The notes under the pieces were generated by a model that saw only the letters and a list, made by a program, of their open reading frames with translations, searched no databases and was not told where the DNA came from. A stretch of DNA of 64,000 nt from Dehalococcoidia bacterium (GTDB lineage: Bacteria > Chloroflexota > Dehalococcoidia > Lucifugimonadales > Lucifugimonadaceae): the NCBI GenBank assembly GCA_028285005.1, contig JANQQP010000037.1, positions 1 to 64,000 on the forward strand. Direction: 5' to 3'. Position 1 is the stretch's first letter. The number at the start of each line of letters is the position of its first letter. Of this stretch, positions 19,811 through 27,807 are shown one piece after another. Both the position numbers and the translations under genes were made by a program.

Positions 19811-20458
19811 ATGTCCGAGTCGAGTCCTAAGAAAGTCACGGTCACTAATGGCGGTCCCTACATGGTCGACGAAGGCATTCCTATCTACGACCACAGCGGA
19901 AACCCGATCGAAGCTGCTGGTGTCTACTACATGTGTCGCTGTGGAGGCTCTAGCAACAAGCCGTTCTGCGACGGCACTCACAACAGAAATAACTTCAACG
20001 GCCAGGAGTTTGCCAGCAAGGACGCTGCGGCTGAGCGGCGCGACACCTATGTCGGTGACGGCGTGACTATCTACGACGACCGTAGCCGATGCGCCCACGC
20101 CGGCAATTGCACCGACAACCTGGCCTCTGTCTTCAAGATGGGCACAGAGCCGTGGATTGACGCCAACGGTGCGTCTGCTGAAGAGATCATCAATGTGGTC
20201 AAGACCTGTCCCTCCGGAGCCCTTAGCTACAGCAGAGCCGAGAAAGGCGAGCCAGAAGAGGAGCCGCAGGGGCCGAAAGTGACGGTGGCTGTCGACGCTC
20301 CTTACCAGACCCGCGGTGTACAGGTGGTTTCTGGCGATGGCGAGCCGTACGACCTCAGGGAGCGGCAGACGCTGTGCCGGTGTGGAGGCTCTCGGAACAA
20401 GCCGTTCTGCGACGGCACGCACTGGTACATCGGCTTCAAGCACCAGATGGATGACTAG
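19811..20458 (+). CDS. CDGSH - divergent ferredoxin - CDGSH iron-sulfur protein
   Basis: 215 residues with two CDGSH-type iron-sulfur motifs. CRCGGSSNKPFCDGTH supplies Cys42, Cys44, Cys53 and His57. CRCGGSRNKPFCDGTH supplies Cys189, Cys191, Cys200 and His204. Each should bind a 2Fe-2S cluster with 3Cys-1His ligation. Between them is a divergent mono-cluster 4Fe-4S region with Cys94, Cys100 and Cys133 (RCAHAGNC to KTCPSGAL), resembling the Fer4_19 domain. No signal peptide, so cytoplasmic. Such proteins are thought to act in electron transfer or redox and iron-sulfur sensing. GAGG lies about 8 bases before the ATG. Two small zinc-finger genes follow on the same strand. Confidence 0.9.
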   Translation: MSESSPKKVTVTNGGPYMVDEGIPIYDHSGNPIEAAGVYYMCRCGGSSNKPFCDGTHNRNNFNGQEFASKDAAAERRDTYVGDGVTIYDDRSRCAHAGNCTDNLASVFKMGTEPWIDANGASAEEIINVVKTCPSGALSYSRAEKGEPEEEPQGPKVTVAVDAPYQTRGVQVVSGDGEPYDLRERQTLCRCGGSRNKPFCDGTHWYIGFKHQMDD

Positions 20459-20507
20459 TTCGGCTCACCGCGTTCGTCCACACCTGCCAAACGTCGAGGA
20501 GTTGAAT

Positions 20508-20765
20508 ATGCCGGAGCTACTTGAGATCAGTGAAGAGCAGGCACGCGAGGCCTACGACAAGGGCTGCGAGGAGTGCGTGAAGATGGGCGGTCAGTGGGTG
20601 CATCTCAGGATGTGTCTTGTTTGCGGTAAGACCGGCTGTTGCGACTCTTCGCCGATGACGCATGCCACGAAGCACTTTCAGGCGACCCGACACGCTGTCG
20701 TTCGGTCGATAGAGCCGGGTGAGAACTGGAAGTGGAACTACGAGACGCAGCAGTTCTTGATCTAG
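20508..20765 (+). CDS. Small UBP-type zinc-finger protein
   Basis: 85 residues, almost entirely one ubiquitin-carboxyl-terminal-hydrolase-like zinc finger: CEEC (20-23), MCLVCGKTGCCDSS (Cys36, 39, 44, 45), then His52, His56 and His62 in THATKHFQATRH. The motif order matches the ZnF-UBP fold, which in eukaryotes binds free C-terminal Gly-Gly tails of ubiquitin. Bacterial stand-alone versions have no established role. I chose the ATG at 20508 because GAGGAG precedes it by about 5 bases; a longer frame in which the ATG is not used is spurious. It follows the CDGSH gene by 49 bases. Confidence 0.85.
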   Translation: MPELLEISEEQAREAYDKGCEECVKMGGQWVHLRMCLVCGKTGCCDSSPMTHATKHFQATRHAVVRSIEPGENWKWNYETQQFLI

Positions 20766-20795
20766 CGACATCTCAGTACCGGAAGTGAGGCTGTG

Positions 20796-21104
20796 ATGGC
20801 CGACGATGACCTGAGATCTGCGCTTCAGCAGCGGTGGGAGAGCGGTCTTTCCAACCTGCTTGAGCCGTCACCTGATGAGGTCCTTTCGGCGTTCGCCGGC
20901 GGCTGCCCGCGATGCTTGGCGATCAGCAGCAGCTGGGTCTATCTGCGTATGTGCCTGGTGTGCGGCCAGGTCGGTTGCTGCGACTCGTCGCCCCAGACGC
21001 ATGCGCGGCTTCACTTCGAAGAGACCGGCCATGCGGTCGTGCGAACGATCGAGCCCGACGAGGACTGGAAGTTCAGCTATGAACTCAACGGTTACCTGAC
21101 GTAG
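20796..21104 (+). CDS. Small UBP-type zinc-finger protein (tandem paralogue)
   Basis: 102 residues from the ATG at 20796; a GTG one codon earlier is possible. It is a clear paralogue of the protein encoded just upstream: CPRC, MCLVCGQVGCCDSSPQTHARLHFEETGHAVVR-type spacing of Cys and His, and a closely matching tail (IEPDEDWKFSYE against IEPGENWKWNYE). An extra N-terminal helix-like segment of about 30 residues distinguishes it. The pair probably arose by tandem duplication and forms one unit with the CDGSH gene. Function unknown. Confidence 0.83.
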   Translation: MADDDLRSALQQRWESGLSNLLEPSPDEVLSAFAGGCPRCLAISSSWVYLRMCLVCGQVGCCDSSPQTHARLHFEETGHAVVRTIEPDEDWKFSYELNGYLT

Positions 21105-21112
21105 GCGCGGCG

Positions 21113-22117
21113 CTAGTGGGATCTGATTCGGGCGACTATTGCATCCTCTTCGTCGAAGCTGAGACCGCCTGAACGCATCCTTTCCGCCTGCCCAGGCTCC
21201 GGTGGGTTCTTACGAAGCCATGCGACTGTTCGCCGCATGCTCTCTTCGACGTCTACAGATTCGCTGTAGCCGAGCTGTTCTCGAATGGCGGTCGAGTCCT
21301 TCACGAAGTGATGTCTGTAGTCCTGAGTTCGCGATGCGGGCGCCTCAGAGGTCGAGATCACCTCGCCATCCCAGCCTGCAGCCTTGCCGATTGCAGCGAC
21401 CCACTCTGTCTGCGTCATCGCATCGGGGTAGCAGACGTTGAAGATTCGACCGATGGCGGAGTCGCTCTGCAACACCAAGAGAAGTGCATCGACCATGTTG
21501 TCGACGTAACCACGAGACCAGCGCCATGATCCCTGGATATTGTTCAGCACGATGTGGGGCCTTCCAGCATCCATTCGCCAGAGGTATTCATAGCCTCGGC
21601 GCTGCTGGTCATTGGGGCCGTAGGTAGCGGGCAACCTGACAACGCTCGCTTTCAGGTGCTCCGCTCTCATGACCGTCTCTTCGACGTCGATCTTCTCGTC
21701 GTGCTCATCTTCGGGCGGAATGCGGTACTGGCGAAGCGGACCGCTTTCAGGATCCGCCTTCACGTACGGCTCTTCCTCGGTCTCCCACCCGTGAAGCAAT
21801 GAATAGGTCCGGTAGACATTGGCGCTGCTGGCCGCCAGTACGCGTTCGGTGATTCCGTCCATGGCCGCTACGAACTCAGCGGCGTCGGAACCCCTGACAA
21901 GCGTCATGTTGAGAACTGCGTCCGGTGCGAATGCAGCTAGCTCGGCGCGGAACTTCGTCAGCTCAGTGCTGTTGCCATGGATGTGGGCGACTTCCGATGG
22001 CACCAGGTCGCAGCGGTTGCCACGATGGAACACGGTGACCTCGTGCCCCTGTTCTGCCATTCGCCTGACCGCCGATAGGCCCATGAACTGTGTTCCGCCA
22101 ACTACCAGGACGCGCAT
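21113..22117 (-). CDS. NAD-dependent epimerase/dehydratase (extended SDR)
   Basis: 334 residues. The N-terminal Rossmann motif is VVGGTQFMG (residues 5-13) followed by VTVFHRGN, which favours an NAD(P) cofactor. The family includes nucleotide-sugar epimerases, reductases and RNA-binding SDR relatives; the exact substrate cannot be read. GGGAGGA 7 bases upstream confirms the ATG at 22117. The end of the leftward AraC-type gene overlaps the first 155 bases of this gene. It converges with the second zinc-finger gene, leaving 8 bases between stops. Confidence 0.85.
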   Translation of the reverse strand: MRVLVVGGTQFMGLSAVRRMAEQGHEVTVFHRGNRCDLVPSEVAHIHGNSTELTKFRAELAAFAPDAVLNMTLVRGSDAAEFVAAMDGITERVLAASSANVYRTYSLLHGWETEEEPYVKADPESGPLRQYRIPPEDEHDEKIDVEETVMRAEHLKASVVRLPATYGPNDQQRRGYEYLWRMDAGRPHIVLNNIQGSWRWSRGYVDNMVDALLLVLQSDSAIGRIFNVCYPDAMTQTEWVAAIGKAAGWDGEVISTSEAPASRTQDYRHHFVKDSTAIREQLGYSESVDVEESMRRTVAWLRKNPPEPGQAERMRSGGLSFDEEDAIVARIRSH

Positions 22118-22568
22118 CGATAGTCCTCCCGGGCGAAGCCACTCCGACTTGCAGTGGATGATTCGGCTGACTCGGGCCGCACAGGACTGATCTGCTCAAT
22201 ACCGAGTTCAGAGTCAGTTCCAGTTCGCCGCTGACCGAGCCGATTGCGGAAGGTGGCGCTGCGAAGTGAGCGCTGAAGGCCTTGGTGAAGCTGGAGTGCG
22301 ACGCGTAGCCGACCTGTTCGGCGACCGCAGTCACGGAATCGTCCGTGCCGATCAACAGGCTTGCCGCGTGCTCCATTCGGCGCCGCCGCACGTAGCTTGC
22401 CAGCGGTTCGCCTATTGCGGCCTTAAACAGTCGTTGCAGGTGACGCTCAGAGAAACCGAGCGCCGACGCTAGCTTCGACGCTCTCAGGTCAGAGTCGATC
22501 TGCTCTTCGATGAGCTGCAGGATGCGGTCGATTACTGTTCGGTCTGTGGCTTCGACAACCATGCTCAC
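21963..22568 (-). CDS. AraC-type helix-turn-helix regulator, probably C-terminally truncated
   Basis: 201 residues as an open frame. The recognisable AraC DNA-binding domain covers about residues 13-112: LASALGFSERHLQRLFKAAIG forms the first helix-turn-helix and VAEQVGYASHSSFTKAFSAHF the second. The remaining 85 residues match nothing I recognise, and the last 51 codons lie in a different frame over the start of the epimerase gene, which has its own good ribosome binding site. The natural protein may once have had an effector domain after the HTH that has been lost. The neighbouring epimerase is a possible target, by proximity only. Confidence 0.7.
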   Translation of the reverse strand: MSMVVEATDRTVIDRILQLIEEQIDSDLRASKLASALGFSERHLQRLFKAAIGEPLASYVRRRRMEHAASLLIGTDDSVTAVAEQVGYASHSSFTKAFSAHFAAPPSAIGSVSGELELTLNSVLSRSVLCGPSQPNHPLQVGVASPGRTIDARPGSWRNTVHGPIGGQANGRTGARGHRVPSWQPLRPGAIGSRPHPWQQH

Positions 22569-22628
22569 ATGCTAATGCGGGACCGCTATAAGCGCTTTTC
22601 CAAACGAGACATATCGCAAGATCGGCGA

Positions 22629-23390
22629 TTATTCGACATAGCGGTCGGCCCACGCCGCCAGGACCCGTGCGACGTACTGAGCGTCTCGTGTTTTCGTGAG
22701 CAGGTGATCGGCGTCATCGAGTGACACGAAGCTCTTCGGGTGACGCGCGAGCTTGTACAGAATCGCTGCGTTCTCTACTGGCACTATCTCGTCAACCGGC
22801 GAGTGGAAGATCATCAGCGCACGCTTCAGGCCACGGACACAGCCATCGATGGAGCCGTCGCGCAGGTCGTCGAGAAACTGCTTCTTGAACTTGAATTTGC
22901 GGCCGGCGAGTGAGACCTCGGCCTCGCCGGACTCCTCGATCTCTCGTTCAGAGCTTGAGAGCAAGTGAGTGACATGCTCCGGATCGGCAGGGGCACCGAC
23001 CGTTGCCACGGCCTTTACGGAATCAAGCTGCTCGGCCGCACGCAGGACTGCGGCGCCGCCGAGCGAGTGGCCTATGAGTATGCTCGGGCCTCCTTGCTCT
23101 TCGGACAGGAAGCGTGCGGCGCTAACGATGTCGCTTACATTGGACGAGAAGTTGCTGTCTGCGAACTCGCCTTCACTTTCGCCGAGACCGGTGAAGTCGA
23201 ACCTCAGCACCGATATTCCTTCGTCAGCAAGCGCTTTCGAGATCGCCCTGGCGGCGCGTAGGTCCTTTGAGCAGGTGAAGCAGTGCGCGAACAACGCGCA
23301 GGCCCGCGGATTGCCGGTTTCAGGGGTCTCTAGAACGGCGGCGAGCAACTCGCCCTCGTCATTGGTGAATTGGACTCGTTCTGATGGCAT
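22629..23390 (-). CDS. Alpha/beta hydrolase
   Basis: 253 residues with an alpha/beta hydrolase fold. The oxyanion region is FAHCFTCSKD (34-43), the nucleophile elbow is IGHSLGG (Ser about 105), and a late DDADHLL segment supplies the catalytic His. LRFDFTGLGESEG matches the helix region after the second strand of this family. The sequence resembles the hydrolase half of OsmC-associated hydrolase proteins, but no OsmC domain is attached. No signal peptide. The substrate, probably a small ester or thioester, is unknown. Confidence 0.85.
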   Translation of the reverse strand: MPSERVQFTNDEGELLAAVLETPETGNPRACALFAHCFTCSKDLRAARAISKALADEGISVLRFDFTGLGESEGEFADSNFSSNVSDIVSAARFLSEEQGGPSILIGHSLGGAAVLRAAEQLDSVKAVATVGAPADPEHVTHLLSSSEREIEESGEAEVSLAGRKFKFKKQFLDDLRDGSIDGCVRGLKRALMIFHSPVDEIVPVENAAILYKLARHPKSFVSLDDADHLLTKTRDAQYVARVLAAWADRYVE

Positions 23391-23528
23391 ATGTTTTTAC
23401 TTCGAGACTGCGGGTTCGCGGTTCGACGAACTAAGGACCTTCCGGAACACTATGATGCATCCTGCCGGAAATCGTTGACAGAACGCCCGGAGTTGGCGGC
23501 GTTCCAATATCAGGAGCCAAACAGCAGG

Positions 23529-24005
23529 ATGCAGGTCCAGTCGATATACCACACCGGCTTCGTCGTACGCGACCTCGAGCGTTCGCTTGAGTTCTATACC
23601 GGTCTGCTTGGGATGCGTGTAGAGCGTGGGCCTGCTGAGTCGGATAGCCAGTGGCTTGCAGAGGTCGTGGGCTATCCAACTGTGCGTATGAAGATGGCTT
23701 ACGTGGGTGTTGGTGACGGTCATTCGATCGAGCTGATCGAGTACATCGAGCCGTTTGGAACGCCTCAGCCCGGACTTCACGACCGCAATCGTCCGGGATC
23801 CGCGCACGCCGCCATGGTGGTGGACGATGTCAGCGCATGGCGCGCAAAGCTCGAGGAGCGGCACATCAAGGTGTTTGGTCCCCGTGAGGTTCGTGACCTC
23901 GAGTTTCCCTGGGCGAGACTGGCGATCTACTTCCAGGACCCGGACGGCAACTGGCTGGAGATGGTCGAACGACGACCGAAGCCAGAGGGTTCCGTAGAGA
24001 ACTAG
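23529..24005 (+). CDS. Glyoxalase/bleomycin-resistance (VOC) family protein
   Basis: 158 residues from the ATG at 23529; the frame is open upstream, but homologous sequence begins at MQVQSIYHTGFVVRD. Two beta-alpha-beta-beta-beta modules are seen: HTGFVVRDLERSLEFYTGLLGM in the first and HAAMVVDDVSAWRAKL in the second. Putative metal ligands are a His in IYHTG, a Glu in SIELIEYI, a His in SAHAAM and a Glu in NWLEMVE. VOC enzymes bind a divalent metal and catalyse isomerisations, epimerisations or dioxygenations. Cytoplasmic; substrate unknown. AGGAG lies about 14 bases before the ATG. Confidence 0.83.
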   Translation: MQVQSIYHTGFVVRDLERSLEFYTGLLGMRVERGPAESDSQWLAEVVGYPTVRMKMAYVGVGDGHSIELIEYIEPFGTPQPGLHDRNRPGSAHAAMVVDDVSAWRAKLEERHIKVFGPREVRDLEFPWARLAIYFQDPDGNWLEMVERRPKPEGSVEN

Positions 24006-24106
24006 GCCATCGTTGAATCTCTGACCGGCTGCGTTCGCTCCCTCGCCTCGGGCGGACGAAGTCCAGCGCGCCCCTGGCCCGCATCCGTTCGTAACATGTA
24101 CTGAGC

Positions 24107-24631
24107 ATGAATTCGATCGTTGATGCCATTAAGAAGCTTTTCAGGCGCGACCGGCTGACTTCGCCCGAGCGCGCCCTGGCGTTCTACTCAGAGGGAGTGG
24201 AACTGGCCGAATCGGGCCGGTCAAAGCAGGCGGTTGAGAAGTTTTCGGCGGCGATCAGGCTTTCGCCGAAGACCGGAAAACTGTTCCACCACCGCGGCGC
24301 GGCGTTTGCCGAGATGGGCAGCCTCGACGCCGCGGTGTTCGACTACGACACGGCGGTGCGCCTCAACCCTTCCTATCCAGACACCTATCTCGACCGCGGT
24401 AACGCGAGGCACGCGATGGGTGAGCATGCGAAGGCTGTGAGGGACTATTCGGAGGCGATCAGGTTGAGGCCCGAGTGGGCTGAGGCTTATGCGAACCGGG
24501 CTGTCGTGCACGCTCAACTGGGCGATGAGGCAGCTTCGGCAGACGATGCGAAGAGAGCCGTGGCACTGGGAGTGGACTCGGGCAAACTCAGCGAAATGAT
24601 CGAAGCGGCCCTCGAACCGGACCAACCTTAG
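24107..24631 (+). CDS. Tetratricopeptide repeat protein
   Basis: 174 residues made almost wholly of TPR units: about 24-57 (ALAFYSEGVELAESG), 58-91 (GKLFHHRGAAFAEMG), 92-125 (PDTYLDRGNARHAMG) and 126-159 (AEAYANRAVVHAQLG), each with the alternating small and aromatic residues of the TPR helix pair. The short basic N-terminus has no membrane segment. TPR proteins act as protein-interaction scaffolds; the partner is not evident from the neighbours. Confidence 0.85.
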   Translation: MNSIVDAIKKLFRRDRLTSPERALAFYSEGVELAESGRSKQAVEKFSAAIRLSPKTGKLFHHRGAAFAEMGSLDAAVFDYDTAVRLNPSYPDTYLDRGNARHAMGEHAKAVRDYSEAIRLRPEWAEAYANRAVVHAQLGDEAASADDAKRAVALGVDSGKLSEMIEAALEPDQP

Positions 24632-24783
24632 CTTTAAGCCGCGCAGTACACCGTACGTTTACCCAACAGCGCCTGATTTAACCCGCCGTCCACATATGCA
24701 ATAATGCCGCAACTCGAACGAAGCCGGGCTCGTGATGAGGCTAATTCGCCATTAATGTGGCCGGGCGCGTAAGGAGGTCCGCT

Positions 24784-25266
24784 ATGTCTGGTGCAGCTAT
24801 TGCTGATGCGGGTCCGATCGCAGTGAGGCGACTGCAGAGGGAGGATGCAGAGGCCGTGAGGGAGCTGGACTCCCTGATACTCGGTGGAGACCGCTCCTCA
24901 ACATGGGCTGAGTACATCGACCGGTTCCTCGCGTTCTCGAGGCTCGGCACGCAGGCGTTGCCCTGGTCCGGGTCGCAGGTCGCTGAGGTCGAAGATGGCG
25001 TCGTTGGCTTTCTACTCGCTGAGCGACAAAGCTCAGGCTACGGGCTTCCTCCCGGTGTGCGAATAGTGGCCGTCGCCGTTCACCCTGAGTTCAGACAGCA
25101 GGGTGTTGGCAGGAAGCTCATCGAAGCGCTGCGTGCCGATTCCAACCGGCAGGGCATTAAGCACATCTATTCGGTGCTACAGGACAAGGATGAGCGGGAC
25201 GCGGAGTTCCTCAAAGGTTGCGGCTTTGAACTGGCACCCGTGAAGGTGTTCGTGGCCGAGGCCTAA
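24784..25266 (+). CDS. GNAT family acetyltransferase
   Basis: 160 residues from the ATG at 24784, chosen because TAAGGAGGT, a near-perfect anti-16S sequence, lies about 6 bases upstream. The acetyl-CoA site is AVAVHPEFRQQGVGRKLIEAL (about 93-113), and FLKGCGFEL near the C-terminus is the usual GNAT end motif. The closest general type is a RimI-like single-domain GNAT. The substrate, a protein N-terminus or small amine, is unknown. Confidence 0.85.
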   Translation: MSGAAIADAGPIAVRRLQREDAEAVRELDSLILGGDRSSTWAEYIDRFLAFSRLGTQALPWSGSQVAEVEDGVVGFLLAERQSSGYGLPPGVRIVAVAVHPEFRQQGVGRKLIEALRADSNRQGIKHIYSVLQDKDERDAEFLKGCGFELAPVKVFVAEA

Positions 25267-25282
25267 CTGCCGTCTGGCGTTG

Positions 25283-25891
25283 CTAGGTGCAGCCCCAGCC
25301 GATGCTGAACCACTCGTCGTCCTCTTTGATGAACGAGCCACCGAGCCCGGAGAAGTAGTCGGCGCCGTCACGCACGCCCCAGAGCACCGTTGCCGCGGTG
25401 CTACCTGAGAAGAACACCTCTTCGAGCACGAATTCGATCGTCGAGGTTCCATCCGGTTCGAACTTTATCGCCCTGAGCTGGCGTCCCAGCGCATCGGTCT
25501 CGATCGCGCTTTCCCTGACCTGTGGTGCGCAGGTGTCGTACCAGGTCTCGAAGTCGCCAACTGACATAGCCTGCGAGCGTATCAACAGGAGCGCTTCGAG
25601 TTCAGTGATATCCGCTTGCTGCTCCTCTGAGAAGCTTCTCTCGTCTGGAGCCGGTGCCGGAGATGGAATTGGCGCCTCGGCAGCGGCGGTGGTTGGAGTC
25701 GCTACCGGAAACCTGGTCGCTGTTGGATGTGCAGCAGCCTCGGCGGTGAAAGTGGCGATCGCCTGGTCTCGTCGCAGTGCCGTCGCTGCAGCCGAAGTCG
25801 AGGTGCCGGAGGTCGTATCTGAACCGCACGCAACAACCAACGTCGCCAGCAGAGTCACGGCGATCAGGAGAGCGCTCGGTTTCAGTCGCAT
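25283..25891 (-). CDS. Hypothetical lipoprotein
   Basis: 202 residues. A lipoprotein signal with lipobox LVVAC places the lipidated Cys at position 22. It is followed by a Ser/Thr/Pro/Ala-rich linker (about 25-85) and a globular C-terminal region of about 115 residues with FETWYDTCAPQVRE and WFSIGWGC. That region resembles SnoaL/NTF2-like domains in pattern, but I am not certain. The protein should be surface-exposed and membrane-anchored. Function unknown. Confidence 0.75.
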   Translation of the reverse strand: MRLKPSALLIAVTLLATLVVACGSDTTSGTSTSAAATALRRDQAIATFTAEAAAHPTATRFPVATPTTAAAEAPIPSPAPAPDERSFSEEQQADITELEALLLIRSQAMSVGDFETWYDTCAPQVRESAIETDALGRQLRAIKFEPDGTSTIEFVLEEVFFSGSTAATVLWGVRDGADYFSGLGGSFIKEDDEWFSIGWGCT

Positions 25892-25960
25892 TAGCTACCT
25901 CACGTGGACGTCAGGCTCGCAGAAATGCATCTTAAGGACAAGTCTGTTCATCAAATATAG

Positions 25961-25992
25961 TTGTTGATACAATTAAATTGTTACAGTTACAT
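25961..25992 (+). promoter_or_regulatory. Candidate promoter/operator upstream of the pirin gene
   Basis: In an AT-rich patch, TTGATA (25964-25969) and TTACAT (25987-25992) are 17 bases apart. Two dyads overlap here: TTGTTGATACAA (25961-25972), close to the palindrome before the CDGSH gene, and ACAATTAAATTGT (25969-25981), which is symmetric about its central A. Prediction from sequence only. Confidence 0.35.
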
Positions 25993-26036
25993 ATGAGACC
26001 GGTGTAGTCCGGCTCGTTGCAGAAGGGACATCGACA

Positions 26037-27020
26037 ATGCCAGCGGTCACAGTTGAGAACATACTTGCGCTGCCGAGAGTTGAGCGTCCGGGTCTCGACT
26101 CGGTTGAGCGTTCGGTCAGGGCTGTCACAACCGCGCCGACCGGCTTCGAAGGTGAAGGCTTCCCGGTAAGGCGGGCCTTCTCCCGCATCCCGCTTGAGCA
26201 CCTCGACCCCTTCATCATGATGGACCAGATGGGTGAGGTGGAGTATCGAGCTGGTGAGGCCAAAGGCACTCCCTGGCACCCGCATCGCGGCTTTGAGACG
26301 GTCACCTACATGATCGACGGTGTGATGAAGCACCGCGATTCGCAGGGCGGCGGTGGGATGATCTCGGACGGCGATACGCAGTGGATGACTGCTGGCGCAG
26401 GCATTCTGCATATCGAAGCGCCGACCGAAGAACTGGTGCTAGAAGGTGGGGTTGTGCACGGATTGCAGCTATGGGTCAACCTGCCGAAAGACAAAAAGTG
26501 GGCGCCGCCTCGCTACCAGGACATCTCTCGCAAGAACCTTTCGTTGATCACCTCGCACGACGGCGGAGCTCTGCTACGCGTGATCGCCGGTGAGCTAGAC
26601 GGCCATGAGGGGCCCGGCATTACCTACTCGCCGATCACGATGGTCCACGCCACCGTGAGCCCTGGAGCCAAGCTCGAGTTGCCCTGGAACCCCAACTTCA
26701 ATGCCCTTGGCTACATCCTGGCCGGTAGAGGCTCTGCGGGTTCAGTTGAGAACTCCGTACACACGGGCCAGGCGATTCTGTTCGGTGAGGGAGATCACGT
26801 GGTGATCACTGCCGACGAGAACCAGGATTCGCACACACCTGAGCTCGAAGTCGTGCTGCTCGGTGGTCTTCCAATCAAGGAGCCGGTTGCGTGGTACGGA
26901 CCGTTCGTTATGAACTCGCAAGAGGAGCTGCAGCAGGCGTTCGCCGACTATAAGGCAGGCAAGATGGGCGCGATCCCAGCAGACCACTACGTGCCGCACT
27001 CAGGAGCGAACGAGGACTAG
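26037..27020 (+). CDS. Pirin family protein
   Basis: 327 residues with two cupin halves. The pirin metal site is visible as HPHRGFET (His81, His83) and GAGILHIE (His125, Glu127), the expected 3-His-1-Glu iron site. PWHPHRGFETVTY and MTAGAGILH are family hallmarks. Some bacterial pirins act as redox-sensitive or quercetinase-like enzymes or modulate metabolic complexes; which applies here is not evident. Cytoplasmic. An AT-rich regulatory region lies upstream and a strong terminator directly downstream, so it is probably transcribed alone. Confidence 0.9.
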   Translation: MPAVTVENILALPRVERPGLDSVERSVRAVTTAPTGFEGEGFPVRRAFSRIPLEHLDPFIMMDQMGEVEYRAGEAKGTPWHPHRGFETVTYMIDGVMKHRDSQGGGGMISDGDTQWMTAGAGILHIEAPTEELVLEGGVVHGLQLWVNLPKDKKWAPPRYQDISRKNLSLITSHDGGALLRVIAGELDGHEGPGITYSPITMVHATVSPGAKLELPWNPNFNALGYILAGRGSAGSVENSVHTGQAILFGEGDHVVITADENQDSHTPELEVVLLGGLPIKEPVAWYGPFVMNSQEELQQAFADYKAGKMGAIPADHYVPHSGANED

Positions 27021-27058
27021 GCGGCGAGTTACAGGTCCGCTGACACGACGCATTGGTG

Positions 27059-27098
27059 AGGCCGTGCCATCCCTGGGTGGCACGGCCTTATTGTTTTT
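27059..27098 (+). terminator. Rho-independent terminator after the pirin gene
   Basis: A perfect 11-bp stem, AGGCCGTGCCA (27059-27069) with TGGCACGGCCT (27078-27088), has an 8-base loop and is followed by TTATTGTTTTT. The pirin and HAD genes converge on this hairpin, though the T-rich tract favours termination of the rightward transcript. Confidence 0.85.
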
Positions 27099-27107
27099 CG
27101 TGATGGT

Positions 27108-27794
27108 CTATCGGTGTACCAGATCAAAAACCTCGGCGAGATCTCCGATCACCGGACCGGTCCATTCACGTACGTCGACTCGCAGAACATCCGCATCCGG
27201 AGGCAGATCGTCTAGTAGGACCGCTTCAATACCGAGCGCACTTGCGCCATGCAGTTCACCTGAACCGCCATCGCCGACGAACAGAGCGTGATTGGTCTCT
27301 GTCTGCAGTTTTGAGAGCGCAGCTTCATACATTCGTCTGTCCGGCTTCCTGATGCCTTGCTCACAGGAGAACACAGTAACGTCGAAGAGTTCGGCGAAAT
27401 CCGTATTCGGCCAGACGGCGGGTACGTCATAAACACAGTCTGAGACCAGAGCCAGATTCACACCCGACCCTTTCAGCCCGTTCAAAGTCGTGATCGCTTC
27501 GGGTTTTGGTTGCATCCATCCGGCAACCGCGTTGCGTCGGATATCAACGCATTCCTTCATCTGAGACTCAGATGGAATCACGTCAAACACGCCTGCTGCG
27601 TATTCGATCTCCGCCTCAGATGAGCCGAAGCTGCCGTTCAGGCGATGGTCATTGACCTCCATCCAGGGGCCAAAAAGTTCTGCGGGCGGCAAATTCAGAA
27701 CCTTTGCAACCGCATCAACCATCTGCCTGTATTCCGATGCTGGTGGAGACGGAACAAGAGTGCCGAAAAGGTCGAACAGCACCGCATTCTTCAT
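27108..27794 (-). CDS. HAD-superfamily hydrolase
   Basis: 228 residues. HAD motif I is FDLFGTLV (Asp8 nucleophile; the second Asp position is Phe-Gly, as in dehalogenase-like members), motif II is LVSDC (about 112-116), motif III is the Lys in RKPDRRMYE (about 150), and motif IV is VGDGGSGEL (about 173-181). A helical cap follows motif I. The family comprises Mg-dependent phosphatases and haloacid dehalogenases; the substrate is not predictable. The DNA methyltransferase gene ends 13 bases upstream on the same strand, so the two may be co-transcribed. Confidence 0.85.
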   Translation of the reverse strand: MKNAVLFDLFGTLVPSPPASEYRQMVDAVAKVLNLPPAELFGPWMEVNDHRLNGSFGSSEAEIEYAAGVFDVIPSESQMKECVDIRRNAVAGWMQPKPEAITTLNGLKGSGVNLALVSDCVYDVPAVWPNTDFAELFDVTVFSCEQGIRKPDRRMYEAALSKLQTETNHALFVGDGGSGELHGASALGIEAVLLDDLPPDADVLRVDVREWTGPVIGDLAEVFDLVHR

Positions 27795-27807
27795 CTACGT
27801 CACCTCT

